64,000 nucleotides of DNA, from positions 33,537,501 to 33,601,500 of the forward strand of contig NC_079880.1 of NCBI RefSeq assembly GCF_029227915.1. Reading direction: 5' to 3'. Below the pieces are notes generated by a model. The model did no database searches. It was not told the DNA's origin and worked only from the letters and a program-made list of their open reading frames with translations. The translations under genes were made by a program, and so were the position numbers. Position 1 is the stretch's first letter; the number at the start of each line of letters is the position of its first letter. Origin of the DNA: Hydractinia symbiolongicarpus (lineage: Eukaryota; Cnidaria; Hydrozoa; Anthoathecata; Hydractiniidae). Of the stretch, positions 26,151 to 39,971 are shown piece by piece.

Positions 26151-28610
26151 ACAACTTAGGACGTTCTAGTGTATTGAGAGTGGAAGGACTAGACCAATGG
26201 TAACCTGCGCAAGCACGCGAAACCACACGATTACGTGTAAGGTATTTAATAGGCGTCAAAAGGCCGTATTATAGCCTTTTCATGGCGTGTACATATGGTT
26301 TAAGGCGTTGTAAAGCCATGGAACCAGAAAAAACAACTTAGGACGGCGTAGTGTATCGAGAGTGGAAGAACTAGACCAATGGTAACAAGCTTGGACGCGT
26401 GGAACCTTGTGATTTACGTGTAAGGCCTTTATTAGGCGTCCAGAGGCCGTATTATAGCCTTTTCATGGCGTGTGCATGTGGATTACGGCGTTGTAGAGCC
26501 ATGGAGCCAGGGAAAACAACTTAAGATGGCGTAGTGTATTGAGAGTGGAAGAACTAGACCAATGGTAACAAGCTTGGACGCGTGGAACCACGTGATTTAC
26601 GTGTAAGGCCTTTATTCGGCGTCCAGAGGCCGTATTATAGCCTTTTCATGGCGTGTGCATGTGGATTACGGCGTTGTAAAGCCATGGAACCAGGGAAAAC
26701 AACTTACGACGGCGTAGTGTATTGAGAGTGGAAGAACTAGACCAATGGTAACAAGCTTGGACGCGTGGAACCTTGTGATTTACGTGTAAGGCCTTTATTA
26801 GGCGTCCAGAGGCCGTATTATAGCCTTTTCATGGCGTGTGCATGTGGATTACGGCGTTCTAAGGCCATGGAACCAGGAATAACAACTTAGGACGTTCTAG
26901 TGTATTGAGAGTGGAAGGACTAGACCAATGGTAAACTGCGCAGGCACGCGAAACCACACGATTACGTGTAAGGCATTTAATAGGCGTCAAAAGGCCGTAT
27001 TATAGCCTTTTCATGGCCTGTGCATGTGGTTTACGGCGTTGTAAAGCCATGGAACCAGGAAAAACAACTTAGGACGTTCTAGTGTATTGAGAGTGGAAGG
27101 ACTAGACCAATGGTAACCTGCGCAGGCACGCGAAACCACACGATTACGTGTAAGGTATTTAATAGGCGTCAAAAGGCCGTATTATAGCCTTTTCATGGCG
27201 TGTACATATGGTTTACGGCGTTGTAAAGCCATGGAACCAGAAAAAACAACTTAGGACGGCGTAGTGTATCGAGAGTGGAAGAACTAGACCAATGGTAACA
27301 AGCTTGGACGCGTGGAACCTTGTGATTTACGTGTAAGGCCTTTATTAGGCGTCCAGAGGCCGTATTATAGCCTTTTCATGGCGTGTGCATGTGGTTTACG
27401 GCGTTGTAAAGCCATGGAACCAGGAAAAACAACTTAGGACGGCGTAGTGTATTGGGAGTGGAAGAACTAGACCAATGGTAACAAGCTTGGACGCGTGGAA
27501 CCCGGTGATTTACGTGTAAGGCATTTAATAGGCGTCAAAAGGCCGTATTATAGCATTTTCATGGCGTGTGCATGTGGTTTACGGCGTTGTAAAGCCATGG
27601 AACCAGGAAAAACAACTTAGGACGGCGTAGTGTATTGGGAGTGGAAGAACTAGACCAATGGTAACAGGCTTGGACGCGTGGAACCACGTGATTTACGTGT
27701 AGGGCCTTTATTAGGCGTCAAGAGGCCGTATTATAGCCTCTTCATGGCGTGTGCATGTGGATTACGGCGTTGTAAAGCCATGGAACCAGGGAAAACAACA
27801 TAGGACGGCGTAGTGCATTGAGAGTGGAAGAACTAGACCAATGGTAACAAGCTTGGACGCGTGTAACCCGGTGATTTACGTGTAAGGCATTTAATAGGCG
27901 TCAAAAGTCCGTATTATAGCCTTTTCATGGCGTGTGCATGTGGTTTACGGCGTTGTAAAGCCATGGAACCAGGAAAAACAACTTAGGACGGCGTAGTGTA
28001 TTGAGAGTGGAAGAACTAGACCAATGGTAACAAGCTTGGACGCGTGGAACCGCGTGATTTACGTGTAAGGCCTTTATTCGGCGTCCAGAGGCCGTATTAT
28101 AGCCTTTTCATGGCGTGTGCATGTGGATTACGGCGTTGTAAAGCCATGGAACCAGGGAAAACAACTTACGACGTTCTAGTGTATTGAGAGTGGAAGGACT
28201 AGACCAATGGTAACAAGCTTGGACGCGTGGAACAACGTGATTTACGTGTAAGGCCTTTATTCGGCGTCCAGAGGCCGTATTATAGCCTTTTCATGGCGTG
28301 TCCATGTGGATTACGGCGTTGTAAAGCCATGGAAGCAGGGAAAACAACTTAGGACGGCGTAGTGTATTGAGAGTGGAAGAACTAGACCAATGGTAACAAG
28401 ATTGGACGCGTGGAACCCCGTGATTTACGTGTAAGGCATTTAATAGGCGTCAAAAGGCCGTATTATAGCCTTTTCATGGCCTGTGCATGTGGTTTACGGC
28501 GTTGTAAAGCCATGGAACCAGGAAAAACAACTTAGGACGGCGTAGTGTATTGAGAGTGGAAGAACTAGACCAATGGTAACAAGCTTGGACGCGTGGAACC
28601 ACGTGATTTA
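26050..28610 (+). repeat. Block Q, second copy
   Basis: It matches 10,150-12,700 as described for that copy. Relative to it, this copy has two extra monomers (around 26,460-26,870, with GTAGAGCCATGGAGCC and CTTAAGATGG) and lacks two others further on. In this half of the window Q follows P, whereas P's second copy follows Q in the first half, so block order has been shuffled. Confidence 0.72.
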
Positions 28611-31100
28611 CGTGTAAGGCCTTTATTCGGCGTCCAGAGGCCGTATTATAGCCTTTTCATGGCGTGTGCATGTGGATTACGGCGTTGTAAAGCCATGGAA
28701 CCAGGGAAAACAACTTACGACGGCGTAGTGTATTGAGAGTGGAAGAACTAGACCAATGGTAACAAGCTTGGACGCGTGGAACCTTGTGATTTACGTGTAA
28801 GGCCTTTATTAGGCGTCCAGAGGCCGTATTATAGCCTTTTCATGGCGTGTGCATGTGGATTACGGCGTTCTGAAGCCATGGAACCAGGAATAACAACTTA
28901 GGACGTTCTAGTGTATTGAGAGTGGAAGGACTAGACCAATGGTAAACTGCGCAGGCACGCGAAACCACACGATTACGTGTAAGGCATTTAATAGGCGTCA
29001 AAAGGCCGTACTATAGCCTTTTCATGTCGTGTGCATGTGGTTTACGGCGTTGTAAAGCCATGGAACCAGGAAAAACAACTTAGGACGGCGTAGTGTATTG
29101 GGAGTGGAAGAATTAGACCAATGGTAACAGGCTTGGACGCGTGGAACCACGTGATTTACGTGTAGGGCCTTTATTAGGCGTCAAGAGGCCGTATTATAGC
29201 CTCTTCATGGCGTCTGCATGTGGATTACGGCGTTGTAAAGCCATGGAGCCAGGGAAAACAACTTAGGACGGCGTAGTGTATTGAGAGTGAAAGAACTAGA
29301 CCAATGGTAACAAGCTTGGACGCGTGGAACCCCGTGATTTACGTGTAGGGCATTTAATAGGCGTCAAAAGGCCGTATTATAGCTTCTTCATGGCGTGTGC
29401 ATGTGGATTACGGCGTTGTAAAGCCATGGAACCAGGGAAAACAACATAGGACGGCGTAGTGCATTGAGAGTGGAAGAACTAGACCAATGGTAACAAGCTT
29501 GGACGCGTGGAACCACGTGATTTACGTGTAAGGCGTTTATTCGGCGTCCAGAGGCCGTATTATAGCCTTTTCATGGCATGTGCATGTGGTTTACGGCGTT
29601 GTAAAGCCATGGAACCAGGGAAAACAACTTACGACGTTCTAGTGTATTGAGAGTGGAAGTACTAGACCAATGGTAACAAGCTTGGACGCGTGGAACCACG
29701 TGATTTACGTGTAAGGCGTTTATTCGGCGTCCAGAGGCCGTATTATTGCCTTTTCATGGCGTGTGCATGTGGATTACGGCGTTGTAAAGCCATGGAACCA
29801 GGGAAAACAACTTACGACGTTCTAGTGTATTGAGAGTGGAAGTACTAGACCAATGGTAACAAGCTTGGACGCGTGGAACCACGTGATTTACGTGTAAGGC
29901 CTTTATTAGGCGTCCAGAGGCCGTATTATAGCCTTTTCATGGCGTGTGCATGTGGATTACGGCGTTGTAAAGCCATGGAGCCAGGGAAAACAACTTGGGA
30001 CGGTGTAGTGTATTGAGAGTGGAAGAACTAGACGAATGGTAACAAGCTTGGACGCGTGGAACCCCGTGATTTACGTGTAAGGCATTTAATGGCCGTCAAA
30101 AGGCCGTATTATAGCCTATTAATGGCGTGTGCACGTGGTTTACGGCGTTGTAAAGCCATGGAACCAGGAAAAACAACTTAGGACGGGGTAGTGTATTGGG
30201 AGTGGAAGAACTAGACCAATGGTAACAAGCTTGGACGCGTGGAACCACGTGATTTACGTGTAAGGCCTTTATTAGGCGCCCAGAGGCCGTATTATAGCCT
30301 CTTCATGGCGTGTGCATGTTGATTACGGCGTTGTAAAGCCATGGAACCAGGGAAAACAACATAGGACGGCGTAGTGCATTGAGAGTGGAAGAACTAGACC
30401 AATGGTAACAAGCTTGGACGTGTGTAACCCGGTGATTTACGTGTAAGGCATTTAATAGGCGTCAAAAGTCCGTATTATAGCCTTTTCATGGCGTGTGCAT
30501 GTGGTTTACGGCGTTGTAAAGCCATGGAACCAGGAAAAACAACTTAGGACGGCGTAGTGTATTGAGAGTGGAAGAACTAGACCAATGGTAACAAGCTTGG
30601 ACGCGTGGAACCACGTGATTTACGTGTAAGGCCTTTATTCGGCGTCCAGAGGCCGTATTATAGCCTTTTCATGGCGTGTGCATGTGGAGAACGGCGTTGT
30701 AAAGCCATGGAACCAGGGAAAACAACTTACGACGTTCTAGTGTATTGAGAGTGGAAGGACTAGACCAATGGTAACAAGCTTGGACGCGTGGAACCACGTG
30801 ATTTACGTGTAAAGCCTTTATTCGGCGTCCAGAGGCCGTATTATAGCCTTTTCATGGCGTGTGCATGTGGATTACGGCGTTGTAAAGCCATGGAACCAGG
30901 GAAAACAACTTAGGACGGCGTAGTGTATTGAGAGTGGAAGAACTAGACCAATGGTAACAAGATTGGACGCGTGGAACCCCGTGATTTACGTGTAAGGCAT
31001 TTAATAGGCGTCAAAAGGCCGTATTATAGCCTTTTCATGGCCTGTGCATGTGGTTAACGACGTTGTAAAGCCATGGAACCAGGAAAAACAACTTAGGACG
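28610..31100 (+). repeat. Older duplication of the 31.1-34 kb stretch
   Basis: The order of monomer subvariants here parallels the next block with changing shifts: 2,561 bp at TGAAGCCATG (28,871/31,432), 2,926 bp at TTGAGAGTGA (29,281/32,207) and 3,292 bp at ATTAGGCGCC (30,271/33,563). The steps of 365-366 bp are two-monomer indels. Some private changes (GGAGAACGGCG near 30,688, GCATGTTGATT near 30,316) mark this copy as diverged for longer than the 14- and 17-mer pairs. Confidence 0.65.
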
Positions 31101-31101
31101 G

Positions 31102-34100
31102 CGTAGTGTATTGAGAGTGGAAGAACTAGACCAATGGTAACAAGCTTGGACGCGTGGAACCACGTGATTTACGTGTAAGGCCTTTATTCGGCGTCCAGAG
31201 GCCGTATTATAGCCTTTTCATGGCGTGTGCATGTGGATTACGGCGTTGTAAAGCCATGGAACCAGGGAAAACAACTTACGACGGCGTAGTGTATTGAGAG
31301 TGGAAGAACTAGACCAATGGTAACAAGCTTGGACGCGTGGAACCTTGTGATTTACGTGTAAGGCCTTTATTAGGCGTCCAGAGGCCGTATTATAGCCTTT
31401 TCATGGCGTGTGCATGTGGATTACGGCGTTCTGAAGCCATGGAACCAGGAATAACAACTTAGGACGTTCTAGTGTATTGAGAGTGGAAAGACTAGACCAA
31501 TGGTAAACTGCGCAGGCACGCGAAACCACACGATTACGTGTAAGGCATTTAATAGGCGTCAAAAGGCCGTATTATAGCCTTTTCATGTCGTGTGCATGTG
31601 GTTTACGGCGTTGTAAAGCCATGGAACCAGAGAAAAAAACTTAGGACGGCGTAGTGTATTGAGAGTGGATGAACTCGACCAATGGTAACAAGCTTGGACG
31701 CGTGGAACCACGTGATTTACGTGTAAGGCCTTTATTCGGCGTCCAGAGGCCGTATTATAGCCTTTTCATGGCGTGTGCATGTGGATTACGGCGTTGTAAA
31801 GCCATGGAACCAGGGAAAACAACTTAGGACGGCGTAGTGTATTGAGAGTGGAAGAACTAGACCAATGGTAACAAGCTTGGACCCGTGGAACCCCGTGATT
31901 TACGTGTAAGGCATTTAATAGGCGTCAAAAGGCCGTATTATAGCCTTTTCATGGCCTGTGCATGTGGTTTACGGCGTTGTAAAGCCATGGAACCAGGAAA
32001 AACAACTTAGGACGTTCTAGTGTATTGAGAGTGGAAGGACTAGACCAATGGTAACCTGCGCAGGCACGCAAAACCACACGGTTACGTGTAAGGTATTTAA
32101 TAGGCGTCAAAAGGCCGTATTATAGCCTTTTCATGGCGTGTACATATGGTTTACGGCGTTGTAAAGCCATGGAACCAGAAAAAACAACTTAGGACGGCGT
32201 AGTGTATTGAGAGTGAAAGAACTAGACCAATGGTAACAAGCTTGGACGCGTGGAACCCCGTGATTTACGTGTAGGGCATTTAATAGGCGTCAAAAGGCCG
32301 TATTATAGCCTCTTCATGGCGTGTGCATGTGGATTACGGCGTTGTAAAGCCATGGAACCAGGGAAAACAACATAGGACGGCGTAGTGCATTGAGAGTGGA
32401 AGAACTAGACCAATGGTAACAAGCTTGGACGCGTGGAACCCGGTGATTTACGTGTAAGGCATTTAATAGGCGTCAAAAGTCCGTATTATAGCCTTTTCAT
32501 GGCATGTGCATGTGGTTTACGGCGTTGTAAAGCCATGGAACCAGGAAAACCAACTTAGGACGGCGTAGTGTATTGAGAGTGGAAGAACTAGACCAATGGT
32601 AACAAGCTTGGACGCGTGGAACCACGTGATTTACGTGTAAGGCCTTTATTCGGTGTCCAGAGGCCGTATTATAGCCTTTTCATGGCGTGTGCATGTGGAT
32701 TACGGCGTTGTAAAGCCATGGAACCAGGGAAAACAACTTACGACGTTCTAGTGTATTGAGAGTGGAAGGACTAGACCAATGGTAACAAGCTTGGACGCGT
32801 GGAACCACGTGATTTACGTGTAAGGCCTTTATTAGGCGTCCAGAGGCCGTATTATAGCCTTTTCATGGCGTGTGCATGTGGATTACGGCGTTGTAAAGCC
32901 ATGGAGCCATGGAAAACAACTTAGGACGGTGTAGTGTATTGAGAGTGGAAGAACTAGACCAATGGTAACAAGCTTGGACGCGTGGAACCCCGTGATTTAC
33001 GTGTAAGGCATTTAATGGCCGTCAAAAGGCCGTATTATAGCCTTTTCATGGCGTGTGCACGTGGTTTACGGCGTTGTAAAGCCATGGAACCAGGAAAAAC
33101 AACTTAGGACGGGGTAGTGTATTGAGAGTGGAAGAACTAGACCAATGGTAACAAGCTTGGACGCGTGGAACCACGTGATTTACGTGTAAGGCCTTTATTC
33201 GGCGTCCAGAGGCCGTATTATAGCCTTTTCATGGCGTGTGCATGTGGATTACGGCGTTGTAAAGCCATGGAACCAGGGAAAACAACTTACGACGTTCTAG
33301 TGTATTGAGAGTGGAAGGACTAGACCAATGGTAACAAGCTTGGACGCGTGGAACCACGTGATTTACGTGTAAGGCCTTTATTAGGCGTCCAGAGGCCGTA
33401 TTATAGCTTTTTCATGGCGTGTGCATGTGGATTACGGCGTTGTAAAGCCATGGAGCCAGGGAAAACAACTTAGGACGGTGTAGTGTATTGAGAGTGGAAG
33501 AACTAGACCAATGGTAACAAGCTTGGACGCGTGGAACCACGTGATTTACGTGTAAGGCCTTTATTAGGCGCCCAGAGGCCGTATTATAGCCTCTTCATGG
33601 CGTGTGCATGTGGATTACGGCGTTGTAAAGCCATGGAACCAGGGAAAACAACATAGGACGGCGTAGTGCATTGAGAGTGGAAGAACTAGACCAATGGTAA
33701 CAAGCTTGGACGCGTGTAACCCGGTGATTTACGTGTAAGGCATTTAATAGGCGTCAAAAGTCCGTATTATAGCCTTTTCATGGCGTGTGCATGTGGTTTA
33801 CGGCGTTGTAAAGCCATGGAACCAGGAAAAACAACTTAGGACGGCGTAGTGTATTGAGAGTGGAAGAACTAGACCAATGGTAACAAGCTTGGACGCGTGG
33901 AACCACGTGATTTACGTGTAAGGCCTTTATTCGGCGTCCAGAGGCCGTAATTTAGCCTTTTCATGGCGTGTGCATGTGGATTACGGCGTTGTAAAGCCAT
34001 GGAACCAGGGAAAACAACTTACGACGTTCTAGTGTATTGAGAGTGGAAGGACTAGACCAATGGTAACCTGCGCAGGCACGCGAAATGAGACGATAACGTG

Positions 34101-34735
34101 TAAGGTATTTAATAGGCGTCGAAAGGCCGTATTATAGCCTTTTCATGGCGTGTACATGTGGTTTACGGCGTTGTAAAGCCATGGAACCAGAAAAAACAAC
34201 TTAGGACGGCGTAGTGTATCGAGAGTGGAAGAACTAGACCAATGGTAACAAGCTTGGACGCGTGGAACCACGTGATTTACGTGTAAGGCCTTTATTCGGT
34301 TTCCAGAGGCCGTATTATAGCCTTTTCATGGCGTGTGCATGTGGATTACGGTATATAAAGCCATGGAACCAGGGAAAACAACTTACGACGTTCTAGTGTA
34401 TTGAGAGTGGAAGGACTAGACCAATGGTAACAAGCTTGGACGCGTGGAACCACGTGATTTACGTGTAAGGCCTTTATTCGGCGTCCAGAGGCCGTATTAT
34501 AGCCTTTTCATGGCGTGTGCATGTGGATTACGGCGTTGTAAAGCCATGGAACCAGGGAAAACAACTTAGGACGGCGTAGTGTATTGAGAGTGGAAGAACT
34601 AGACCAATGGTAACAAGATTGGACGCGTGGAACCCCGTGATTTACGTGTAAGGCATTTAATAGGCGTCAAAAGGCCGTATTATAGCCTTTTCATGGCCTG
34701 TGCTTGTGGTTTACGACGTTGTAAAGCCATGGAAC
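31102..34735 (+). repeat. Block S, second copy (shortened)
   Basis: It matches the first S copy with a shift of 14,443 bp (GGCATGTGCA 18,058/32,501), falling to 14,260 bp at TTATTAGGCG (19,301/33,561) where one monomer is missing near 33,500. It follows S again at TTTATTCGGT (22,591/34,291; shift 11,700, the change being the 2,560-bp duplication). A 1-bp contraction to GGTATATAAAG at about 34,350 is private to this copy and its 17-mer duplicate. Confidence 0.75.
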
Positions 34736-37700
34736 CAGGAAAAACAACTTAGGACGGCGTAGTGTATTGAGAGTGGAAGAACTAGACCAATGGTAACAAG
34801 CTTGGACGCGTGGAACCACGTGATTTACGTGTAAGGCCTTTATTCGGCGTCCAGAGGCCGTATTATAGCCTTTTCATGGCGTGTGCATGTGGATTACGGC
34901 GTTGTAAAGCCATGGAACCAGGGAAAACAACTTACGACGGCGTAGTGTATTGAGAGTGGAAGAACTAGACCAATGGTAACAAGCTTGGACGCGTGGAACC
35001 TTGTGATTTACGTGTAAGGCCTTTATTAGGCGTCCAGAGGCCGTATTATAGCCTTTTCATGGCGTGTGCATGTGGATTACGGCGTTCTGAAGCCATGGAA
35101 CCAGGAATAACAACTTAGGACGTTCTAGTGTATTGAGAGTGGAAAGACTAGACCAATGGTAAACTGCGCAGGCACGCGAAACCGCACGATTACGTGTAAG
35201 GCATTTAATAGGCGTCAAAAGGCCGTATTATAGCCTTTTCATGTCGTGTGCATGTGGTTTACGGCGTTGTAAAGCCATGGAACCAGAGAAAAAAACTTAG
35301 GACGGCGTAGTGTATTGAGAGTGGAAGAACTCGACCAATGGTAACAAGCTTGGACGCGTGGAACCACGTGATTTACGTGTAAGGCCTTTATTTGGCGTCC
35401 AGAGGCCGTATTATAGCCTTTTCATGGCGTGTGCATGTGGATTACGGCGTTGTAAAGCCATGGAACCAGGGAAAACAATTTAGGACGGCGTAGTGTATTG
35501 AGAGTGGAAGAACTAGACCAATGGTAACAAGCTTGGACGCGTGGAACCCCGTGATTTACGTGTAAGGCATTTAATAGGCGTCAAAAGGCCGTATTATAGC
35601 CTTTTCATGGCCTGTGCATGTGGTTTACGGCGTTGTAAAGCCATGGAACCAGGAAAAACAACTTAGGACGTTCTAGTGTATTGAGAGTGGAAGGACTAGA
35701 CCAATGGTAACCTGCGCAGGCACGCGAAACCACACGATTACGTGTAAGGTATTTAATAGGCGTCAAAAGGCCGTATTATAGCCTTTTCATGGCGTGTACA
35801 TATGGTTTACGGCGTTGTAAAGCCATGGAACCAGAAAAAACAACTTAGGACGGCGCAGTGTATTGAGAGTGGAAGAACTAGACCAATGGTAACAAGATTG
35901 GACGCGTGGAAGCCCGTGATTTACGTGTAAGGCATTTAATAGGCGTCAAAAGGCCGTGTTATAGCCTTTTCATGGCCTGTGCATGTGGTTTACGACGTTG
36001 TAAAGCCATGCAACCAGGAAAAACAACTTAGGACGGCGTAGTGTATTGAGAGTGGAAGAACTAGACCAATGGTAACAAGCTTGGACGCGTGGAACCACGT
36101 GATTTACGTGTAAGGCCTTTATTCGGCGTCCAGAGGCCGTATTATAGCCTTTTCATGGCGTGTGCATGTGGATTACGGCGTTGTAAAGCCATGGAACCAC
36201 GGAAAACAACTTACGATGGCGTAGTGTATTGAGAGTGGAAGAACTAGACCAATGGTAACAAGCTTGGACGCGTGGAACCTTGTGATTTACGTGTAAGGCC
36301 TTTATTAGGCGTCCAGAGGCCGTATTATAGCCTTTTCATGGCGTGTGCATGTGGATTACGGCGTTCTGAAGCCATGGAACCAGGAATAACAACTTAGGAC
36401 GTTCTAGTGTATTGAGAGTGGAAAGACTAGACCAATGGTAAACTGCGCAGGCACGCAAAACCACACGATTACGTGTAAGGCATTTAATAGGCGTCAAAAG
36501 GCCGTATTATAGCCTTTTCATGTCGTGTGCATGTGGTTTACGGCGTTGTAAAGCCATGGAACCAGAGAAAAAAACTTAGGACGGCGTAGTGTATTGAGAG
36601 TGGAAGAACTCGACCAATGGTAACAAGCTTGGACGCGTGGAACCACGTGATTTACGTGTAAGGCCTTTATTCGGCGTCCAGAGGCCGTATTATAGCCTTT
36701 TCATGGCGTGTGCATGTGGATTACGGCGTTGTAAAGCCATGGAACCAGGGAAAACAACTTAGGACGGCGTAGTGTATTGAGAGTGGAAGAACTAGACCAA
36801 TGGTAACAAGCTTGGACGCGTGGAACCCCGTGATTTACGTGTAAGGCATTTAATAGGCGTCAAAAGTCCGTATTATAGCCTTTTCATGGCGTGTGCATGT
36901 GGTTTACGGCGTTGTAAAGCCATGGAACCAGGAAAAACAACTTAGGACGGCGTAGTGTATTGAGAGTGGAAGAACTAGACCAATGGTAACAAGCTTGGAC
37001 GCGTGGAACCACGTGATTTACGTGTAAGGCCTTTATTCGGCGTCCAGAGGCCGTAATTTAGCCTTTTCATGGCGTGTGCATGTGGATTACGGCGTTGTAA
37101 AGCCATGGAACCAGGGAAAACAACTTACGACGTTCTAGTGTATTGAGAGTGGAAGGACTAGACCAATGGTAACCTGCGCAGGCACGCGAAATGAGACGAT
37201 AACGTGTAAGGTATTTAATAGGCGTCGAAAGGCCGTATTATAGCCTTTTCATGGCGTGTACATGTGGTTTACGGCGTTGTAAAGCCATGGAACCAGAAAA
37301 AACAACTTAGGACGGCGTAGTGTATCGAGAGTGGAAGAACTAGACCAATGGTAACAAGCTTGGACGCGTGGAACCACGTGATTTACGTGTAAGGCCTTTA
37401 TTCGGTTTCCAGAGGCCGTATTATAGCCTTTTCATGGCGTGTGCATGTGGATTACGGTATATAAAGCCATGGAACCAGGGAAAACAACTTACGACGTTCT
37501 AGTGTATTGAGAGTGGAAGGACTAGACCAATGGTAACAAGCTTGGACGCGTGGAACCACGTGATTTACGTGTAAGGCCTTTATTCGGCGTCCAGAGGCCG
37601 TATTATAGCCTTTTCATGGCGTGTGCATGTGGATTACGGCGTTGTAAAGCCATGGAACCAGGGAAAACAACTTAGGACGGCGTAGTGTATTGAGAGTGGA

Positions 37701-39971
37701 AGAACTAGACCAATGGTAACAAGATTGGACGCGTGGAACCCCGTGATTTACGTGTAAGGCATTTAATAGGCGTCAAAAGGCCGTATTATAGCCTTTTCAT
37801 GGCCTGTGCTTGTGGTTTACGACGTTGTAAAGCCATGGAACCAGGAAAAACAACTTAGGACGGCGTAGTGTATTGAGAGTGGAAGAACTAGACCAATGGT
37901 AACAAGCTTGGACGCGTGGAACCACGTGATTTACGTGTAAGGCCTTTATTCGGCGTCCAGAGGCCGTATTATAGCCTTTTCATGGCGTGTGCATGTGGAT
38001 TACGGCGTTGTAAAGCCATGGAACCAGGGAAAACAACTTACGACGGCGTAGTGTATTGAGAGTGGAAGAACTAGACCAATGGTAACAAGCTTGGACGCGT
38101 GGAACCTTGTGATTTACGTGTAAGGCCTTTATTAGGCGTCCAGAGGCCGTATTATAGCCTTTTCATGGCGTGTGCATGTGGATTACGGCGTTCTGAAGCC
38201 ATGGAACCAGGAATAACAACTTAGGACGTTCTAGTGTATTGAGAGTGGAAAGACTAGACCAATGGTAAACTGCGCAGGCACGCGAAACCGCACGATTACG
38301 TGTAAGGCATTTAATAGGCGTCAAAAGGCCGTATTATAGCCTTTTCATGTCGTGTGCATGTGGTTTACGGCGTTGTAAAGCCATGGAACCAGAGAAAAAA
38401 ACTTAGGACGGCGTAGTGTATTGAGAGTGGAAGAACTCGACCAATGGTAACAAGCTTGGACGCGTGGAACCACGTGATTTACGTGTAAGGCCTTTATTTG
38501 GCGTCCAGAGGCCGTATTATAGCCTTTTCATGGCGTGTGCATGTGGATTACGGCGTTGTAAAGCCATGGAACCAGGGAAAACAATTTAGGACGGCGTAGT
38601 GTATTGAGAGTGGAAGAACTAGACCAATGGTAACAAGCTTGGACGCGTGGAACCCCGTGATTTACGTGTAAGGCATTTAATAGGCGTCAAAAGGCCGTAT
38701 TATAGCCTTTTCATGGCCTGTGCATGTGGTTTACGGCGTTGTAAAGCCATGGAACCAGGAAAAACAACTTAGGACGTTCTAGTGTATTGAGAGTGGAAGG
38801 ACTAGACCAATGGTAACCTGCGCAGGCACGCGAAACCACACGATTACGTGTAAGGTATTTAATAGGCGTCAAAAGGCCGTATTATAGCCTTTTCATGGCG
38901 TGTACATATGGTTTACGGCGTTGTAAAGCCATGGAACCAGAAAAAACAACTTAGGACGGCGCAGTGTATTGAGAGTGGAAGAACTAGACCAATGGTAACA
39001 AGATTGGACGCGTGGAAGCCCGTGATTTACGTGTAAGGCATTTAATAGGCGTCAAAAGGCCGTGTTATAGCCTTTTCATGGCCTGTGCATGTGGTTTACG
39101 ACGTTGTAAAGCCATGCAACCAGGAAAAACAACTTAGGACGGCGTAGTGTATTGAGAGTGGAAGAACTAGACCAATGGTAACAAGCTTGGACGCGTGGAA
39201 CCACGTGATTTACGTGTAAGGCCTTTATTCGGCGTCCAGAGGCCGTATTATAGCCTTTTCATGGCGTGTGCATGTGGATTACGGCGTTGTAAAGCCATGG
39301 AACCACGGAAAACAACTTACGATGGCGTAGTGTATTGAGAGTGGAAGAACTAGACCAATGGTAACAAGCTTGGACGCGTGGAACCTTGTGATTTACGTGT
39401 AAGGCCTTTATTAGGCGTCCAGAGGCCGTATTATAGCCTTTTCATGGCGTGTGCATGTGGATTACGGCGTTCTGAAGCCATGGAACCAGGAATAACAACT
39501 TAGGACGTTCTAGTGTATTGAGAGTGGAAAGACTAGACCAATGGTAAACTGCGCAGGCACGCAAAACCACACGATTACGTGTAAGGCATTTAATAGGCGT
39601 CAAAAGGCCGTATTATAGCCTTTTCATGTCGTGTGCATGTGGTTTACGGCGTTGTAAAGCCATGGAACCAGAGAAAAAAACTTAGGACGGCGTAGTGTAT
39701 TGAGAGTGGAAGAACTCGACCAATGGTAACAAGCTTGGACGCGTGGAACCACGTGATTTACGTGTAAGGCCTTTATTCGGCGTCCAGAGGCCGTATTATA
39801 GCCTTTTCATGGCGTGTGCATGTGGATTACGGCGTTGTAAAGCCATGGAACCAGGGAAAACAACTTAGGACGGCGTAGTGTATTGAGAGTGGAAGAACTA
39901 GACCAATGGTAACAAGCTTGGACGCGTGGAACCCCGTGATTTACGTGTAAGGCATTTAATAGGCGTCAAAA
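33730..39971 (+). repeat. 17-mer tandem duplication (2 x 3,106 bp)
   Basis: Copy 1 spans about 33,730-36,866 and copy 2 about 36,836-39,971. Private markers give the same shift of 3,106 bp: GAGGCCGTAA 33,941/37,047, CGGCGCAGTG 35,851/38,957, CCATGCAAC 36,006/39,112 and TCCGTATTAT 33,761/36,867. I noticed no difference between the copies. The right edge is GTCCG at 36,867 against GGCCG about 3,106 bp later. The 5 bp missing from 17 x 183 fit the shorter type B monomers and the GGTATATAAAG contraction. Confidence 0.88.

Noticed and set aside
34340-34365. TATA box (GGTATATAAAG, also at about 37,456)
   Set aside because: It arises from a small contraction of GGCGTTATAAAG in one monomer and was copied by the 17-mer duplication; nothing downstream looks transcribed.
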